Shown: positions 21,927 to 32,118, counted from the first letter of the stretch. The stretch is DNA of 64,000 nt from Bathynomus jamesi (GCA_023014485.1 JAJOZX010007491.1:150001-214000), one strand, 5' to 3'. Numbers and translations are program-made. The notes: generated by a model from the letters alone, not told the origin.

Positions 21927-22130
21927 CAGGGTGTCCCATAAGTCCGGTGTCGTAGAAAAATTTAATTTCAATTAGTTTACAAAAGTTAGAACTAAAACAA
22001 ATGTTCAAATTAATGTTTTGTTTTAGGACTTCTTTTTTTTGGTGTAGTGAGTTACACTGGTGAGGGAAAGGTTTCCGGAGGCCCTTTTCCTCAAGAGTGT
22101 AACTCACTTTTATATTAGCCATTGAGTGTT
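21927..22130 (+). mobile_element. Solo mariner-type terminus and attached hairpin
   Basis: CAGGGTGTCCCATAAGTCCGG follows TA at 21925-21926, a typical mariner-family terminus. No matching right end was found. The stretch contains GAGTTACAC and its complement GTGTAACTC (22049-22105). Confidence 0.5.
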
Positions 22131-22358
22131 ATTCTACCTGCAACAAAAGAAAAAAGGTCCCAAAACAAGACAAAACGGTGCATAATATTAAATTTACTTT
22201 GTTTAGGAACTTTTAATTAAATGTAACTTGTTGGTTGTGGCATATATTTAACATCCTATACAAAAATTTAGTTTTCATACGCTTTTCCAAAGGCTGTCTG
22301 ATAAAGCTCTGAAATTCGTTCCTTTATTAATTTTATTATAAATGCCAGTAAAATAGAC

Positions 22359-22534
22359 GGAGCAAGTGTAGTTTACGTCCCCCTGTGGTGCCTAGTGTAG
22401 TTTACATCCCCGCCTGTGTAGTTTACGTTCCTCTACATTATCCTAGTGTAGTTTGCGTTCCCCAACTTTGTCCGCGTATACCTAATCAAATAAAACGTTA
22501 AAACTAACGAAAATATTACGACTTAACCTAACCA

Positions 22535-22578
<44 letters not shown>

Positions 22579-22676
22579 GTTTTAGTTGATGGATTCATTT
22601 AAAAAATGTCTCCTAAAGATCCTAGTGTAGTTTGTGTCGACCTTTGCGTCAGGGGGACGTAAACTACACTTGCTCC
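22359..22676. mobile_element. GGAGCAA element, perfect 27-bp TIR, perfect 8-bp TSD
   Basis: AAATAGAC occurs exactly on both sides (22351-22358, 22677-22684). The terminal repeats are perfect for 27 bases, starting GGAGCAAGTGTAGTTTACG. At least three more copies of AGTGTAGTTTACRTYCC lie inside the left end and one inside the right. The interior shares ACTAACGAAAATATTACGAC with the palindrome at 8117. Its (TA)n core is at 22541-22575. The perfect ends imply recent movement. No coding capacity. Confidence 0.9.
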
Positions 22677-22765
22677 AAATAGACTTACTACTGTATGTAG
22701 GCTGTAAATACCCTATTTAAAAAATTATTTACCGATCAGATATAAACAACAATAATAGAAATGTC

Positions 22766-22968
22766 GAATCACCTGAAGATCAGGGCCCCCAGCCTTCTTT
22801 AGTTAGCCTTATAAAGCTAATTAACAAAAATATCACGACCTAACCTAACCAGTCGTTAGGTCATCTGTACGCCCTTGACGATTAGTTAGGTTAGGTCGTG
22901 ATATTTTCTTTAGCTAGCCCTATAAAGCTAACTAAAGAATGCTGGGGGCCCTGATCTTCAGGTGATCC
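22766..22968. mobile_element. 203-bp foldback MITE, perfect 8-bp TSD
   Basis: GAAATGTC flanks it exactly (22758-22765, 22969-22976). The arms begin GAATCACCTGAAGATCAGGG and end as the complement of GGATCACCTG. They extend for about 85 bases with AGTTAGC and ATATCACGACCTAACC, so almost the whole element is a hairpin. It shares its centre with 7756-8390 and lies 90 bases from the element at 22359. Confidence 0.9.
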
Positions 22969-23725
22969 GAAATGTCTACATCGTATCTTTGCACAACAAC
23001 AAGGTATGTAAAAAAAAAAAAAATGACGGATAAGAAAAAGATGACCATAAAATGAATTCTGTTTATTACAAATATTTGATACTCGGAGAAGATATTATTA
23101 TTTTTCAAATACAATAAAATGACAATAGACTCGAAAGCATTCTTTTATTAAAAATAACAGTTGAAATCTTTTTTTTTGTATATTCGTGACGCGCGAGGAC
23201 CAGTGTGGAAAAATAGAAAAAACATTTGTATTCCTTTTTTCTTCTTCGTTACGAGTGTTTTGGAGAGCAAGTTTATAAATAGGGGACGAAAGAAGGAATG
23301 ATAAAAGTAAAGGAGGATGAGAAATTTATGGTAAAAGTAGAATTATTATTATAAAGGATAAATAATTGTACGAAATAATCTTGAAGAACACTTGTCCGTG
23401 GAGGGAATGCGGGTCTAGCCTAGATGGAATAGCTGTAGTTTATACAAAAGAGAAACAACCTGGCTGGTCTTTGAAAGCGTGTGAATCTTTTTTCTTATTT
23501 GGGAAACGCCATTGTTATTGGACATTACTCACAGTTTACATTAAGAATAGGTTCAATACAGTTTAGTCTTCTTAAAATTTGTTTATAAATACATCCTTAA
23601 CAGCTTATATTTGAAATGAAATTGCATTTTACAAAATATACAATACCCATTAATTCATGGAGGGAAGCGCATCTATATGGATGCGCGCGCAGCAGTGAAC
23701 ATTTTTGCATAACTACTAAAAATCA

Positions 23726-23776
<51 letters not shown>

Positions 23777-23882
23777 CATAAGTTTTTTAGGAACTGATGA
23801 ATGTAGTTCCACAATGAACAAAGGACCCTTTATAAGAAGTATATAATTTATTTAAAAATTATATCTTATCAATTCTATTATT

Positions 23883-23915
<33 letters not shown>

Positions 23916-23931
23916 AGCTGATTTAGATAAT

Positions 23932-23962
<31 letters not shown>

Positions 23963-24322
23963 AGCTGATTTAGATAATTATATATATATATTGACTTAGC
24001 GAGCATTATAGAAAAAAGATAGCGCATGCATATAAGCAAAGAGCTACTTAAGCCTTAAACACTACAAGTAAAAATCCTTTATCACGTAACACACCTTCAA
24101 GCACGTACAGTATGTCTGTCCGCAAACGATAATGGTTGAGATGCTCTGAATTAATTAAAAAAAAATATTTGTAATAAATAATTATATATATATATTAAAG
24201 AAAAAGTGCGTGTATATGTATATACACACACACACACACACACACGAGTGTATATATAATAGTTTAAGCTTCACATAATATTTTAAGTAGATAAACACTT
24301 CCAAAGAGTATTTACCAGTTTT
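22969..24322. other. AT-rich DNA with many (TA)n arrays, no gene
   Basis: (TA)n at 23729-23774, 23883-23906 and 23934-23956, and (CA)n at 24225-24245. A 25-base block, TAAGCTGATTTAGATAATTATAT, occurs twice (about 23915 and 23965), a small tandem duplication within the microsatellite. Reading frames here are short and not protein-like. Confidence 0.5.
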
Positions 24323-24326
24323 GTAT

Positions 24327-24890
24327 ACACAGGGTGGTCCAGAAGTCACAATCGGATTAGTTTTATTTTCCTTTGGAAAGAAGCAAACCTGCGAATTTAA
24401 GTCCGTTTTTGTACATGATGAAATCCAATCAATCCATATAGAAATTTTTTGGGGTTAACAACTTCTGATTGACTTCTTGACATAATGTCGATAAGTTAGG
24501 TTAGGTGAGTTTTGTGGAATGTCGATTTTATGGCCCCTTCACAAAATGGGTATAGAGATAGATCCAAATTGTTGGTATTTGATGTTGGCAATTCTTTTTA
24601 TTGCATGAATGTTTTAAATTTAATAATATTTAGTAACAAAAGCAAAAAAAAATGAATGTATTTGAATGGCTTATTTACATTTGTTTTAAATTTACACTCG
24701 TTTACAAAATTAAAAAAAAAATAATAGTCGTGTTTGCCTGAAAGCAAAACGCTCTTCCAAATTCCCAAAATTTGGTATATTTTTTTGAGAGCACCAATGT
24801 GTGATGAAAGGTTAAAAATCCTATCGCGAAAATACGTAGTGGAAAATATTAAATATATTTCACTCGATCATAAATTTTGGACACCCTGTA
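24327..24890. mobile_element. Mariner-type MITE, about 560 bp
   Basis: It starts CACAGGGTGGTCCAGAAGTC after TA and ends ATTTTGGACACCCTG before TA, so the outer ~13 bases are inverted repeats. Inside are no transposase motifs. The frame at 24734-24940 crosses the right end and is not a gene. Confidence 0.65.
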
Positions 24891-25091
24891 AATATTTAAC
24901 TATATACAATAAGTTAAGATTTATATTGATTACAATATAATAAACTTCATGCAGAGCCAGTGAACTCCCTGTAGAAATTTTGAAATTATAAAAATATTAT
25001 TTTTAAGTTTTCCAAGGATTTCGGGAGATCAGTAGTTGTTTGGTTGTTCCAAATAGCGCCTTTCGTACAAAATATAATGATGGGGTTCTCA

Positions 25092-25690
25092 AAAAACTTC
25101 CTTCGTATCATCTAAGGCAGAGGTTCTGAAACTGGGGGTAATTACCCCCAAGGGGGTAATTTGGGTATTTTCGGGGGTAATGGAGCAATTCTTAATATGG
25201 TAAAAATGTCAACATTAATGTCCGAGTCACGACAGAGACGACTAACCCTTTGAGGACCATGGTCAAGTATACTCGATTTCTAAAAATTGTTCATTCAGGA
25301 CCGTGATCGAGTATACTAAACAATCTGCAAAAAAAATTCCTTTCAAAGAGTTTCAAAGTTTCAAAGTAATTTCAGTTATTTTCAGTAATTAATTTTTCCA
25401 CTTTCTTTACAACTTCGGCATTGCAAGTTTGTGTGGGGTAAAATGAGATTAATTGAGATCAGGAAAAGGGGTAACGGGGTCAAAAAGTTTAAGAACCACT
25501 GATCTAAGGTCACGTGACGGAGGGAGCCTACAGCTTTACTTGGATATGTGAAATCCGAACTACGGGTCGCTATATAATCTGGACGCGGAGGAGACCCCCA
25601 TCCAACTACTGATCAGACCCAATGTCGCTTAACTTCGCTGATAGACGGGAAGCGGTGTATACGACACTACCCACGACGTAGCCTTGAAAT
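25092..25690 (-). repeat. 5S-type SINE, interrupted by a hAT MITE
   Basis: Reading the - strand, the right part (25690-25502) has the 5S-like GCGAAGTTAAGCGACATTGGG region, CCATCCAACTACTGA on the + strand and the shared tail ending near GTCACGTGACC. The tail's last bases continue at 25092-25109, on the other side of the element at 25118-25501. Confidence 0.75.
25118..25501. mobile_element. hAT MITE with perfect 8-bp TSD, nested in a SINE
   Basis: ATCTAAGG occurs at 25110-25117 and 25502-25509. The ends CAGAGGTTCT and AAGAACCACTG are the classic hAT CAGNGGTTCT termini. The interior has a GGGGGTAATTACCCCC hairpin. No transposase. A related decayed element lies at 31898. Confidence 0.9.
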
Positions 25691-26125
25691 GTATAGAAAT
25701 TTGGATGTGATGGATCACAATATACTGTAATTTTTTTTAAAAAGGTTTTAATTTTATCATTATCAAATATAATCCTAAAAAGAATACACACACACACACA
25801 CACTTAATATAATGTATATAAGTCTAATATACCCTAAAATTAATATAACTAAAAGCAGAAAGGCACAAAAATGCGAACAACAGCCTTGAGTGCGATTTCT
25901 GCTTGATTCAAGCACCAAACGTATAACGTCTTCAAAAAATGCCGAATCATTGCTTCATCCTTTGTATGTAATAACTGCACCGCTTTAATGCAACCAACCA
26001 CTCACTGCAAGACAACGAAGCGCTTTCGAAAACGGGCAATATATATTTATTTGTTTGTCGTTCCTGTATACCTACCTGCATTTGTAAATACACTCGTGTG
26101 TGTGTGTATATATATATATATAATT
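25691..26125. other. Non-coding with (CA)n and (TA)n
   Basis: (CA)n at 25787-25802 and (TG)n/(TA)n at 26095-26122. Nothing else was recognised. Confidence 0.4.
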
Positions 26126-26300
26126 AATAAAACCACGAAGGAAAGGAAACAGAATTATTTATATATATATATATATATATATTGTAACCTGTATATAGTC
26201 TTGAACTCTTTATTTACTTCAGTGTTCCTGAGGATGTCATTAGACGAAAGCGCTTGAGCACCATTCTGTGTTTCCTTTCCTTCGTGGTTTTATTCATCAT
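26126..26300 (+). mobile_element. Short hammerhead-bearing element (Penelope-type terminal fragment)
   Basis: It is bounded by inverted copies of AAACCACGAAGGAAAGGAAAC (26130-26150) and its complement (26269-26292), with (TA)n inside and the ribozyme-like motif at 26222-26261. The same flanking strings surround the motif at 59848-59960. I read this as a terminal piece of a Penelope-like element or a retrozyme-like relic. No reverse transcriptase is attached. Confidence 0.55.
26222..26261 (+). ncRNA. Hammerhead ribozyme motif, best-preserved copy
   Basis: GUGUUC (26222-26227) pairs with GAGCAC (26256-26261) as stem I, with one G-U pair. Box 1 CUGAGGA follows at 26228-26234. Stem II is GUC/GAC with an AUUA loop, preceded by one unpaired U. 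Box 2 GAAA is at 26246-26249. The last A with GCGCU forms a minimal stem III (AGCGCU), and U26255 is the cleavage-site base before stem I. All conserved core positions of the hammerhead (CUGANGA, GAAA, UH) are in place. The cleavage base is U rather than the more active C, so cleavage may be slow. Confidence 0.65.
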
Positions 26301-26504
26301 AAATATTTTTCATGTTCCTTTCGTGAAATAATTTTCATATATATATATATATATATATATTCTTTACGGAAATGTCACTCTAAATATAGGCTTTTTGTGT
26401 CACGTGTTTATGCCTAGAACTCTGTATAGCGGCTTTCACCGGCATTTAGAAATTTTTAATTTATGAAAACGCCAGGTGCGCTGTCCACAGTAAATTCTAT
26501 TTTA

Positions 26505-26508
<4 letters not shown>

Positions 26509-26572
<64 letters not shown>
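26509..26572. repeat. (TA)32 microsatellite
   Basis: Uninterrupted alternating TA for about 64 bases. Confidence 0.95.
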
Positions 26573-26578
<6 letters not shown>

Positions 26579-26599
26579 TGTGTGTGTTTGGTTTATGGG

Positions 26600-26822
26600 A
26601 TTACTTAACCTTCTTCGTAACAACAAAGGTCATGTGGCGCAGCCTCGTAGCGGACCTACATACAGTTTTACGTAGGATCCGAACCACTGGTCGCTACATC
26701 ATCTGAATGCGGAGGGTGGTCCCCCATCTGACTCCAATCCAGATCCAATGTCGCCTAGCTTCGCTGATTGACGGGAAGCGGCACTGCGACAATAGATAGC
26801 TACACGAGGTATCTCTCATGTT
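26600..26822 (-). repeat. 5S-type SINE, near-complete
   Basis: The - strand has, in order, the 5S-like core (AGCGAAGCTAGGCGACATTGG), AGTCAGATGGGGGACC (the 5S loop-E/stem region), then GGTTCGGATCC and the tail with GACCTTTGTTGTTACGAAG. The frame at 26694-26879 is its artefact. Confidence 0.75.
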
Positions 26823-27774
26823 TGTGTATGTGTGAATATATGTGTATACATGTGTACATAATGTAGAATATATTATCATCTATTTGCGCACAGGAATGCG
26901 GTAGATCAAAAGAATCTTTCCCACGTTAAGTGCTGGTTACGGGTTACGAGTAAGACCTGTATATCTCTATATATATATATATATATATCCGCGATATAGG
27001 TGAGAGGTCAAGCGAGGTCTCTTGATTTCCTCCACCGGAAACGGATGGCAGGTCAAATACGATCCTCGCACACAAATAATGGGAATAATTCTATACCTGA
27101 AAATTCCTCTACGTACCAGTTTTAAATTTAGAAATATATATATATATTGTGTGTGTGTGTGTACGCCAGTGATTTATACTTTTATATAAATGTGTATATA
27201 ATATATATAATAATAATGGTAATTATACGCGCGATATAATTATAAGAAATTATACGATATATACATTTTGTTATTAGACAAAAGCGTGTTCTGGTGGTCA
27301 TTTTGGAAAGAATATATATTTTTTCTGGTTAATAAAATATATGAGCATTTACGAAAGCAAATGTTAATGATATAAAACCTATTTTTAACTTTTAACTACA
27401 ATAAATTTTTGCTTAAAATATATATATAACCATGTCTGCCGCGAGACTAAAGTAATATAATATTACAATTTAGAATGACAGTAATTATATATATATAGTG
27501 TGTAATGTCAAATTCGGCCTTATTTAAAAGGTTAGAGCTAATTAACCTCCCAAAGTAATTACGATGAACTAAAATTGTTTTCTGGGCATGAATGATTCAT
27601 GATTCAAACTGCGATGCAGTCTACATGATTCGAAATTGCCTTAATATAATTTTTTTTTTCTTTATTTTACCGCCGATTCGTACCTAGTGTGGTACATATC
27701 TCAGCGAGGCAGTGGGTGAGTGGTGTTACTGAGTTGGGGATGATAGACCAGGGGTGTAATTATCTGTATTTCTT
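26823..27774. other. Non-coding, (TA)n and (GT)n
   Basis: Short (TA)n at 26971-26988 and 27135-27146, (GT)n at 27150-27162. No gene or element was recognised. Confidence 0.4.
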
Positions 27775-27970
27775 CTTGTGGGTTACTCTGTGACTACGTC
27801 GCAAGTTCGCAACATTGCTTCCCTAAAAAATTAGCGAGGTTAAGTGACATTAATAGTTGGGTGGGTAACCGTCATTCTCTGCGGTTAGATGATGTAGGGA
27901 CCCGTGGTTCAAATTTCAAGTGAAGTTGAAGGTCCCTTTATCATATAACCCCATACCTGTTAGTATGTAG
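27775..27970 (+). repeat. 5S-type SINE, eroded
   Basis: TAGCGAGGTTAAGTGACATT and TTGGGTGGGTAACCGTC are recognisable as the 5S internal control region and following stem. Then come CCCGTGGTTCAAATTTCAAG and a degraded tail. It lies directly left of the Polinton-like terminus at 27991. Confidence 0.6.
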
Positions 27971-27990
27971 AAAAGTTAAATCATACAAGT

Positions 27991-28274
27991 AGTAGTATGG
28001 GTGCATTTTAGGAGAGGAAGGGGGTGCCAGTGCCAAGTAAGGGTAAAAAGGGGGGAAAGGGAAAAAGCAACATTTTAATCTCTCGAAAGGGGTGCGGGAA
28101 GATAAGGGGGAGGGGGTTGATAAGATAAGCGTGGTAAGATAAGGGTAGGGGATGCGTTTAGTGAGAGGGGTGGAGGATGCGTTTAGTGAGAGTGAATGGG
28201 GGATATGCTTAGTGAGAGGAAATGGGAGATGATAAGGGGAGGTGGCTGATAAGATAATGGAGATCTCTCGTGCA
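27991..28274 (+). repeat. Left terminal inverted repeat of the Polinton-like element
   Basis: Purine-rich, with three tandem copies of a unit containing GATGCGTTTAGTGAGAG (about 28150, 28173, 28201), one more than in the right TIR. G-runs are frequent. Confidence 0.8.
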
Positions 28275-28292
28275 CTATTCTTTTCCTGATAA

Positions 28293-28329
<37 letters not shown>

Positions 28330-28351
28330 ATCTAACGTCATACTTTGAACC

Positions 28352-28992
28352 TTAGCGGCCAGCATTTGTCGGCGGAGCATGCATATATATACATATATAT
28401 ACTAATGGTAAGGTGAATAAGCCAAGAAACCTCCGATTGTCATTCCCTCTTGCCTCTTTTTCGACAGCTCTACAATCATAAGGCTTGAGAGTATATGATC
28501 TCACACACATCACATCACATCGTAAGTGCATTATATGTCCGTGGCTTAGCCCTCGCATTCCATCCTTATTGGCCAACAATACATAGACATAATTTAAAAA
28601 TGAGTGAGGAGTAAATAGAAACACCTCTGCAAACAATATTAACATGTCAAGAGACTTTTTTATTAGTAAACTTACAAATAATGGTTCAAATAGTTAATTT
28701 ATACATTTTTTCACAAATAATAATACATTCGATTAGAGATTTTTTTTTTTGTTAGTATAATAAACTTTAAAAAATAATGGTGGAAATAGTTACATCCTCA
28801 TTGCTTTGTACCATACAAGCAATTCTTTTTAAAAATAAATTGAGCTATAACCTCACTAGATACCTCATCGTGGTAAATGTTGATGTAGTGGTAAAAATAT
28901 TTTAAAGTATTCATAATCACCAGATTCACGTTTTTGTTGCATGGGTGTAATCGGTGAGGTGTAATGTGACGTAATAAGATTTCTCGTACCAT
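28352..28992 (-). other. Unassigned interior of the Polinton-like element, left part
   Basis: It contains two - strand reading frames (28352-28645, 97 codons; 28798-28992, 64 codons). The first has a mixed composition around LKPYDCRAVEKEARGNDNRR that could be a remnant of a protein, but I recognise no domain. Neither has a supported start. They could be decayed Polinton genes or chance frames. Confidence 0.3.
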
Positions 28993-29124
28993 TCGTCAAC
29001 GAGTTTCATAAGCCAGAGTCTGTTTTTCTTGACTCAGGGTCGATCCCTTCACTTCACCATGACTATATTCTTGAACACATCTTAAATTCGAAACATACTC
29101 CAAAATGTCTATAATATTACGATA

Positions 29125-29316
29125 TTGCGATACTCTCGTCAGAATAGCTATAAAGAACTTCAGCATCCTGACTCGTTATCCTTGCATGAATTAAGCTCGA
29201 AACTTCAAAAAGGTGTGAAAGGATGGCTGACGAGTATTTACTACTTCATCAGATTTTACATAGTGTCACTTTACAAGGGTGTTCTAAGCAAAATCAGAGA
29301 CAGCCATCATTCTTAA
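29125..29316 (+). other. Short unassigned reading frame inside the Polinton-like element
   Basis: 63 codons with a plausible amphipathic composition (LSLHELSSKLQKGVKGWL). It has no recognised domain and no supported start context. It may be a gene remnant. Confidence 0.25.
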
Positions 29317-29566
29317 AAAGTTAAATTCGGGAGTGGAGTATAATCACACACAGTTAATTATGGAGAAACTTTAGCAGCTGAGTACGTGTTCATGACATCG
29401 ATGTTTGTGAACGACTAACGTGATTAAACAAAGAATGATGATGACACCGGTTTGTGGGGGAGGGCCTATACAACATGCTCAGACAGGCGATCCAAATCAA
29501 GCACAGCTATTCGTGCACTCATCCATACATTGGACGGAGTCTATACATCATGTCCAGACGAGGATG

Positions 29567-29600
<34 letters not shown>

Positions 29601-29965
29601 AAAGGTTAAAAGAAAATGCTACGCACAATATAACACGTCAAAATAATTTAAAGTACACGAATTAAAATATAGAATACTAGAAGTAAATAAGCATTTAATA
29701 ATAATAAGTAAATAAACTTATCAAATTTTAAAATAAATAAATGATAAAAAACTCTAAAAAGATTTCACTAAATTAAGTTAAAATTATGCATACCAATTAA
29801 TCACTCCCACGGAAACCGGTGGAGACAATGTCATAAGTCCGAGGTAATTGAGCGCTTCCTCTAAGTGTTTTGACACACCTTCGTCCCTCTAAGTTCCTTC
29901 ACGCCCCTTAGTTTCTGAGCTCGGAAATGTGACTTCCCGCAACCAGATGAGGAGGCACCCCACCG

Positions 29966-30700
29966 TCAACATCTAGATTTTCCAAGCACCCCATGTCTTT
30001 GAGTGATGCAAAACTCTGTTTGACGGATTACTGGATTTAAAGTAATCCCCTTTCCTTTCACGATGTACTTGAATTCTTCCTCGACTCTCACACGTATTTC
30101 GTAAAGTTTTGGCCCGGTTGAAACAAATGAGTCCGAGCAAGCATTGTCCCCATATTCGTCCTTGATCTCGTCAGTAAGTTCATCGAGGAACTCACCTATA
30201 GGAGGTATATATTCACCTTCGCCGTAAACACCACACTATCGGTGTCGGCGTACAGGAATCGTCGACCAAGAGAATGCATTAGCCCCTAAAGCTTGATGCG
30301 TCCGTAAGCCGTCGCAAAACTAACCACAGGGATGTTTGTGACGCGGGATGTGTCTTTAGGCAACTCGGTTCTATTATAACGCATTATATACGTGTTACCT
30401 ACGTGTGCAATTTCAAGAACTTCTTTGTCGTCAGCTTTGGCGTAGTCCCATACCTCATCAAAACTATGAGCTAAGTGCACGTCCCCAAATTATCACTGTT
30501 CTGTGCAAACTTCCCCCAAGGAATCTATAGACAAAACTTCCCAATAAAGCGCTTGCCAGAGTTTTGCACAATATGCTCCCACTCAAGTTTTATATCCTCA
30601 CGGTTACGGTAACGTTGCATATCGTCGTTGAATTTCATCCTCGGTCTCAACACCTTGTGAATACCTTGACGCTTCAACTTTATCTTTTAGGAAGGTTGAT
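29966..30700 (-). pseudogene. Protein-primed family-B DNA polymerase, C-terminal half, frameshifted
   Basis: Reading the - strand from 30700 downward, several frames each contribute a piece. A WGKFAQN segment near 30500 corresponds to the motif-B NSLWGKF region. A VVSFATAYGRIKL segment (30328-30290) precedes the catalytic YADTDSVVF motif C (about 30265-30235), with frame changes between. After a further shift a long C-terminal run ends at TGA 29966-29968. It contains the FVSTGPK and KGKGITLN strings typical of Polinton and adenovirus-like polymerases. The exonuclease and TPR regions are not seen. At least three frameshifts or stops make it non-functional. Replication by protein priming is the known role of the family. 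Confidence 0.8.
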
Positions 30701-30892
30701 ATAAGGAGTGAAGATGTTATCGAGTTTCTGGAACCTTCACACTTCAAAAATCTTTAATATTCTGTATCCGTGACAGATAATTTCTAACTCAATCACTTTA
30801 TTATACAGTAATGTAGTGGGCCTACCGTCAACAGTTCCCTATAAATTGGTGACCTTTTCTAAATATTTAATTTCAAATTCAATCACTTTATA

Positions 30893-31139
30893 TGCACGAG
30901 AGATCTCCCTTAGCTTAGCAGCCCCCACTCCTTATCATTCCCCGTTCCCTCTCACTAAACGCATCCCCCACCCACCTCTTACCAAATGCATCCCCACCCT
31001 TATCTTATCAACTTCTTCCCCCTTATCACTCCCACCCGCTTTGAGAGACTATTTTTTTTTTCCTTTTTTCTCTTTTCCTCTCAGTTGACACTGGAACTGG
31101 CACCCTCTATCCTCTCTCCTCAAATGCACCCATACTACT
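30893..31139 (-). repeat. Right terminal inverted repeat of the Polinton-like element
   Basis: Its complement matches the left TIR at the outer 45 bases, at the GATGCGTTTAGTGAGAGGG units and at the GAGATCTCTCGTGCA inner end, with substitutions and small indels in between. The C-rich frame at 30816-31088 is an artefact of it. Confidence 0.8.
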
Positions 31140-31284
31140 AAAGCAACAACAACAACCACTATTCGCGCACACCGTATAAAACATTTGAAACACAGCATAT
31201 GTGTAAGTTTTTTTTTTGATGCGGCAGTTTAACCTCCTTCGCAACATTGTTTTAGATGATGATAGGGAGTTGTTCAATTTCCTC

Positions 31285-31865
31285 AATAACGACAAAGGTC
31301 ACGTGACAGAGGGGACCTTCAGCTTTACGTGGGATTTAAACTAAAGCGTACCTACGGAGTCTTATCGCAAAGGTTCATTTCAGTGATAAGCGTTCATACA
31401 AAAATTGACTCTCGGCTCCCTCTGAAGTAATCAGTACAAAATGCAAATCCCATTGATGATTTTTCTGATGAGTTTGTGCCACGTAGTTCATTCAGTAGGG
31501 GTAGATGTCATTCTGAAATGGCTGCTAATTTTCACTACTAATTTTGGCTTAATGTTTTTCAAATAAAATGTAAATGTAAATAACTTCCGGATAAAAGGGA
31601 ACCTAGATAATATACCTTTCCATTGCTTTCCACAAAATAAATCTTTGGTACGTAGTAAATAGTTATAGTAAATTGTAGATTTCATTTCGTATAACACCTC
31701 ATGAATGACATAAGACTCCGTAGCTTCGTTCGAACCACGGATCAATACATCACCTGGACGCGGAGAATGGTTCCCCATCCAACTACGACCTAGACCTAAG
31801 TTCGTTTAACTTCGCTGATCAACGGGAAGAGGTGTTATGACACTGGCTACGATGTACAGCAGCCT
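31285..31865 (-). repeat. 5S-type SINE split by a ~400-bp insert
   Basis: The tail (31285-31333, GGTCACGTGAC..CAGCTTTACGTGGG on the + strand) and the rest (31731-31865, CGAACCACGGATCAATACATC to CTTCGCTGATCAACGGGAAG) are parts of one copy. Between them lies the element at 31334-31730. Confidence 0.7.
31334..31730. mobile_element. Non-autonomous insert with ACGGAGTCTTAT inverted ends
   Basis: AAAGCGTACCTACGGAGTC near 31340 is matched by the complement of ATAAGACTCCGTAGCTTCG near 31710-31730. The interior has no coding potential. The superfamily and target duplication are not resolved. Confidence 0.55.
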
Positions 31866-31897
31866 CTATGTCTACTACCATTTGTGCGTGCTTATAC

Positions 31898-32118
31898 GAG
31901 TGATTCCCACCCAACCTAGGAGTAAATTACCCAATTGGGGTAATGACAACTATTTTTTTTGGGGGGGTAATGACACGCGATCGAGAAATTATAAAAAATT
32001 ATATTGTGATAATCCAGAAATTATAAAAAATAATATCTAATGATTGGGATAATGGAACTGGATTAGAATCGGGTTTTGGGTAACCATACAAAAAAAAAGG
32101 TTGGGAACTACCACTACT
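31898..32118. mobile_element. Decayed hAT MITE (GGTTCCCAAC family)
   Basis: GTGATTCCCACCCAACC on the left and GGTTGGGAACTACCACT on the right are imperfect inverted ends like CAGNGGTTCCCAAC. The GGGGTAAT..ATTACCCC interior relates it to 25118-25501. A target duplication is not clear. Confidence 0.5.

Larger units (their letters stand above)
27991..31139. mobile_element. Internally deleted Polinton/Maverick-like element
   Basis: Long terminal inverted repeats (27991-28274 and 30893-31139) begin AGTAGTATGGGTGCATTT and run to GAGATCTCTCGTGCA at their inner ends. Between them on the - strand is a broken protein-primed family-B DNA polymerase (29966-30700). Polintons are 15-20 kb self-synthesising elements with AG...CT termini, long TIRs and such a polymerase. 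This copy is 3.15 kb, so most genes (integrase, ATPase, capsid, protease) are missing or unrecognisable. I see no clear 6-bp target duplication (left ACAAGT, right AAAGCA). Adintovirus-like elements share the polymerase type and cannot be separated from this evidence. Confidence 0.75.

Noticed and set aside
29420..29646. Two frames ending in a HTHTHT run
   Set aside because: Produced by the (CA)n microsatellite at 29571-29598.
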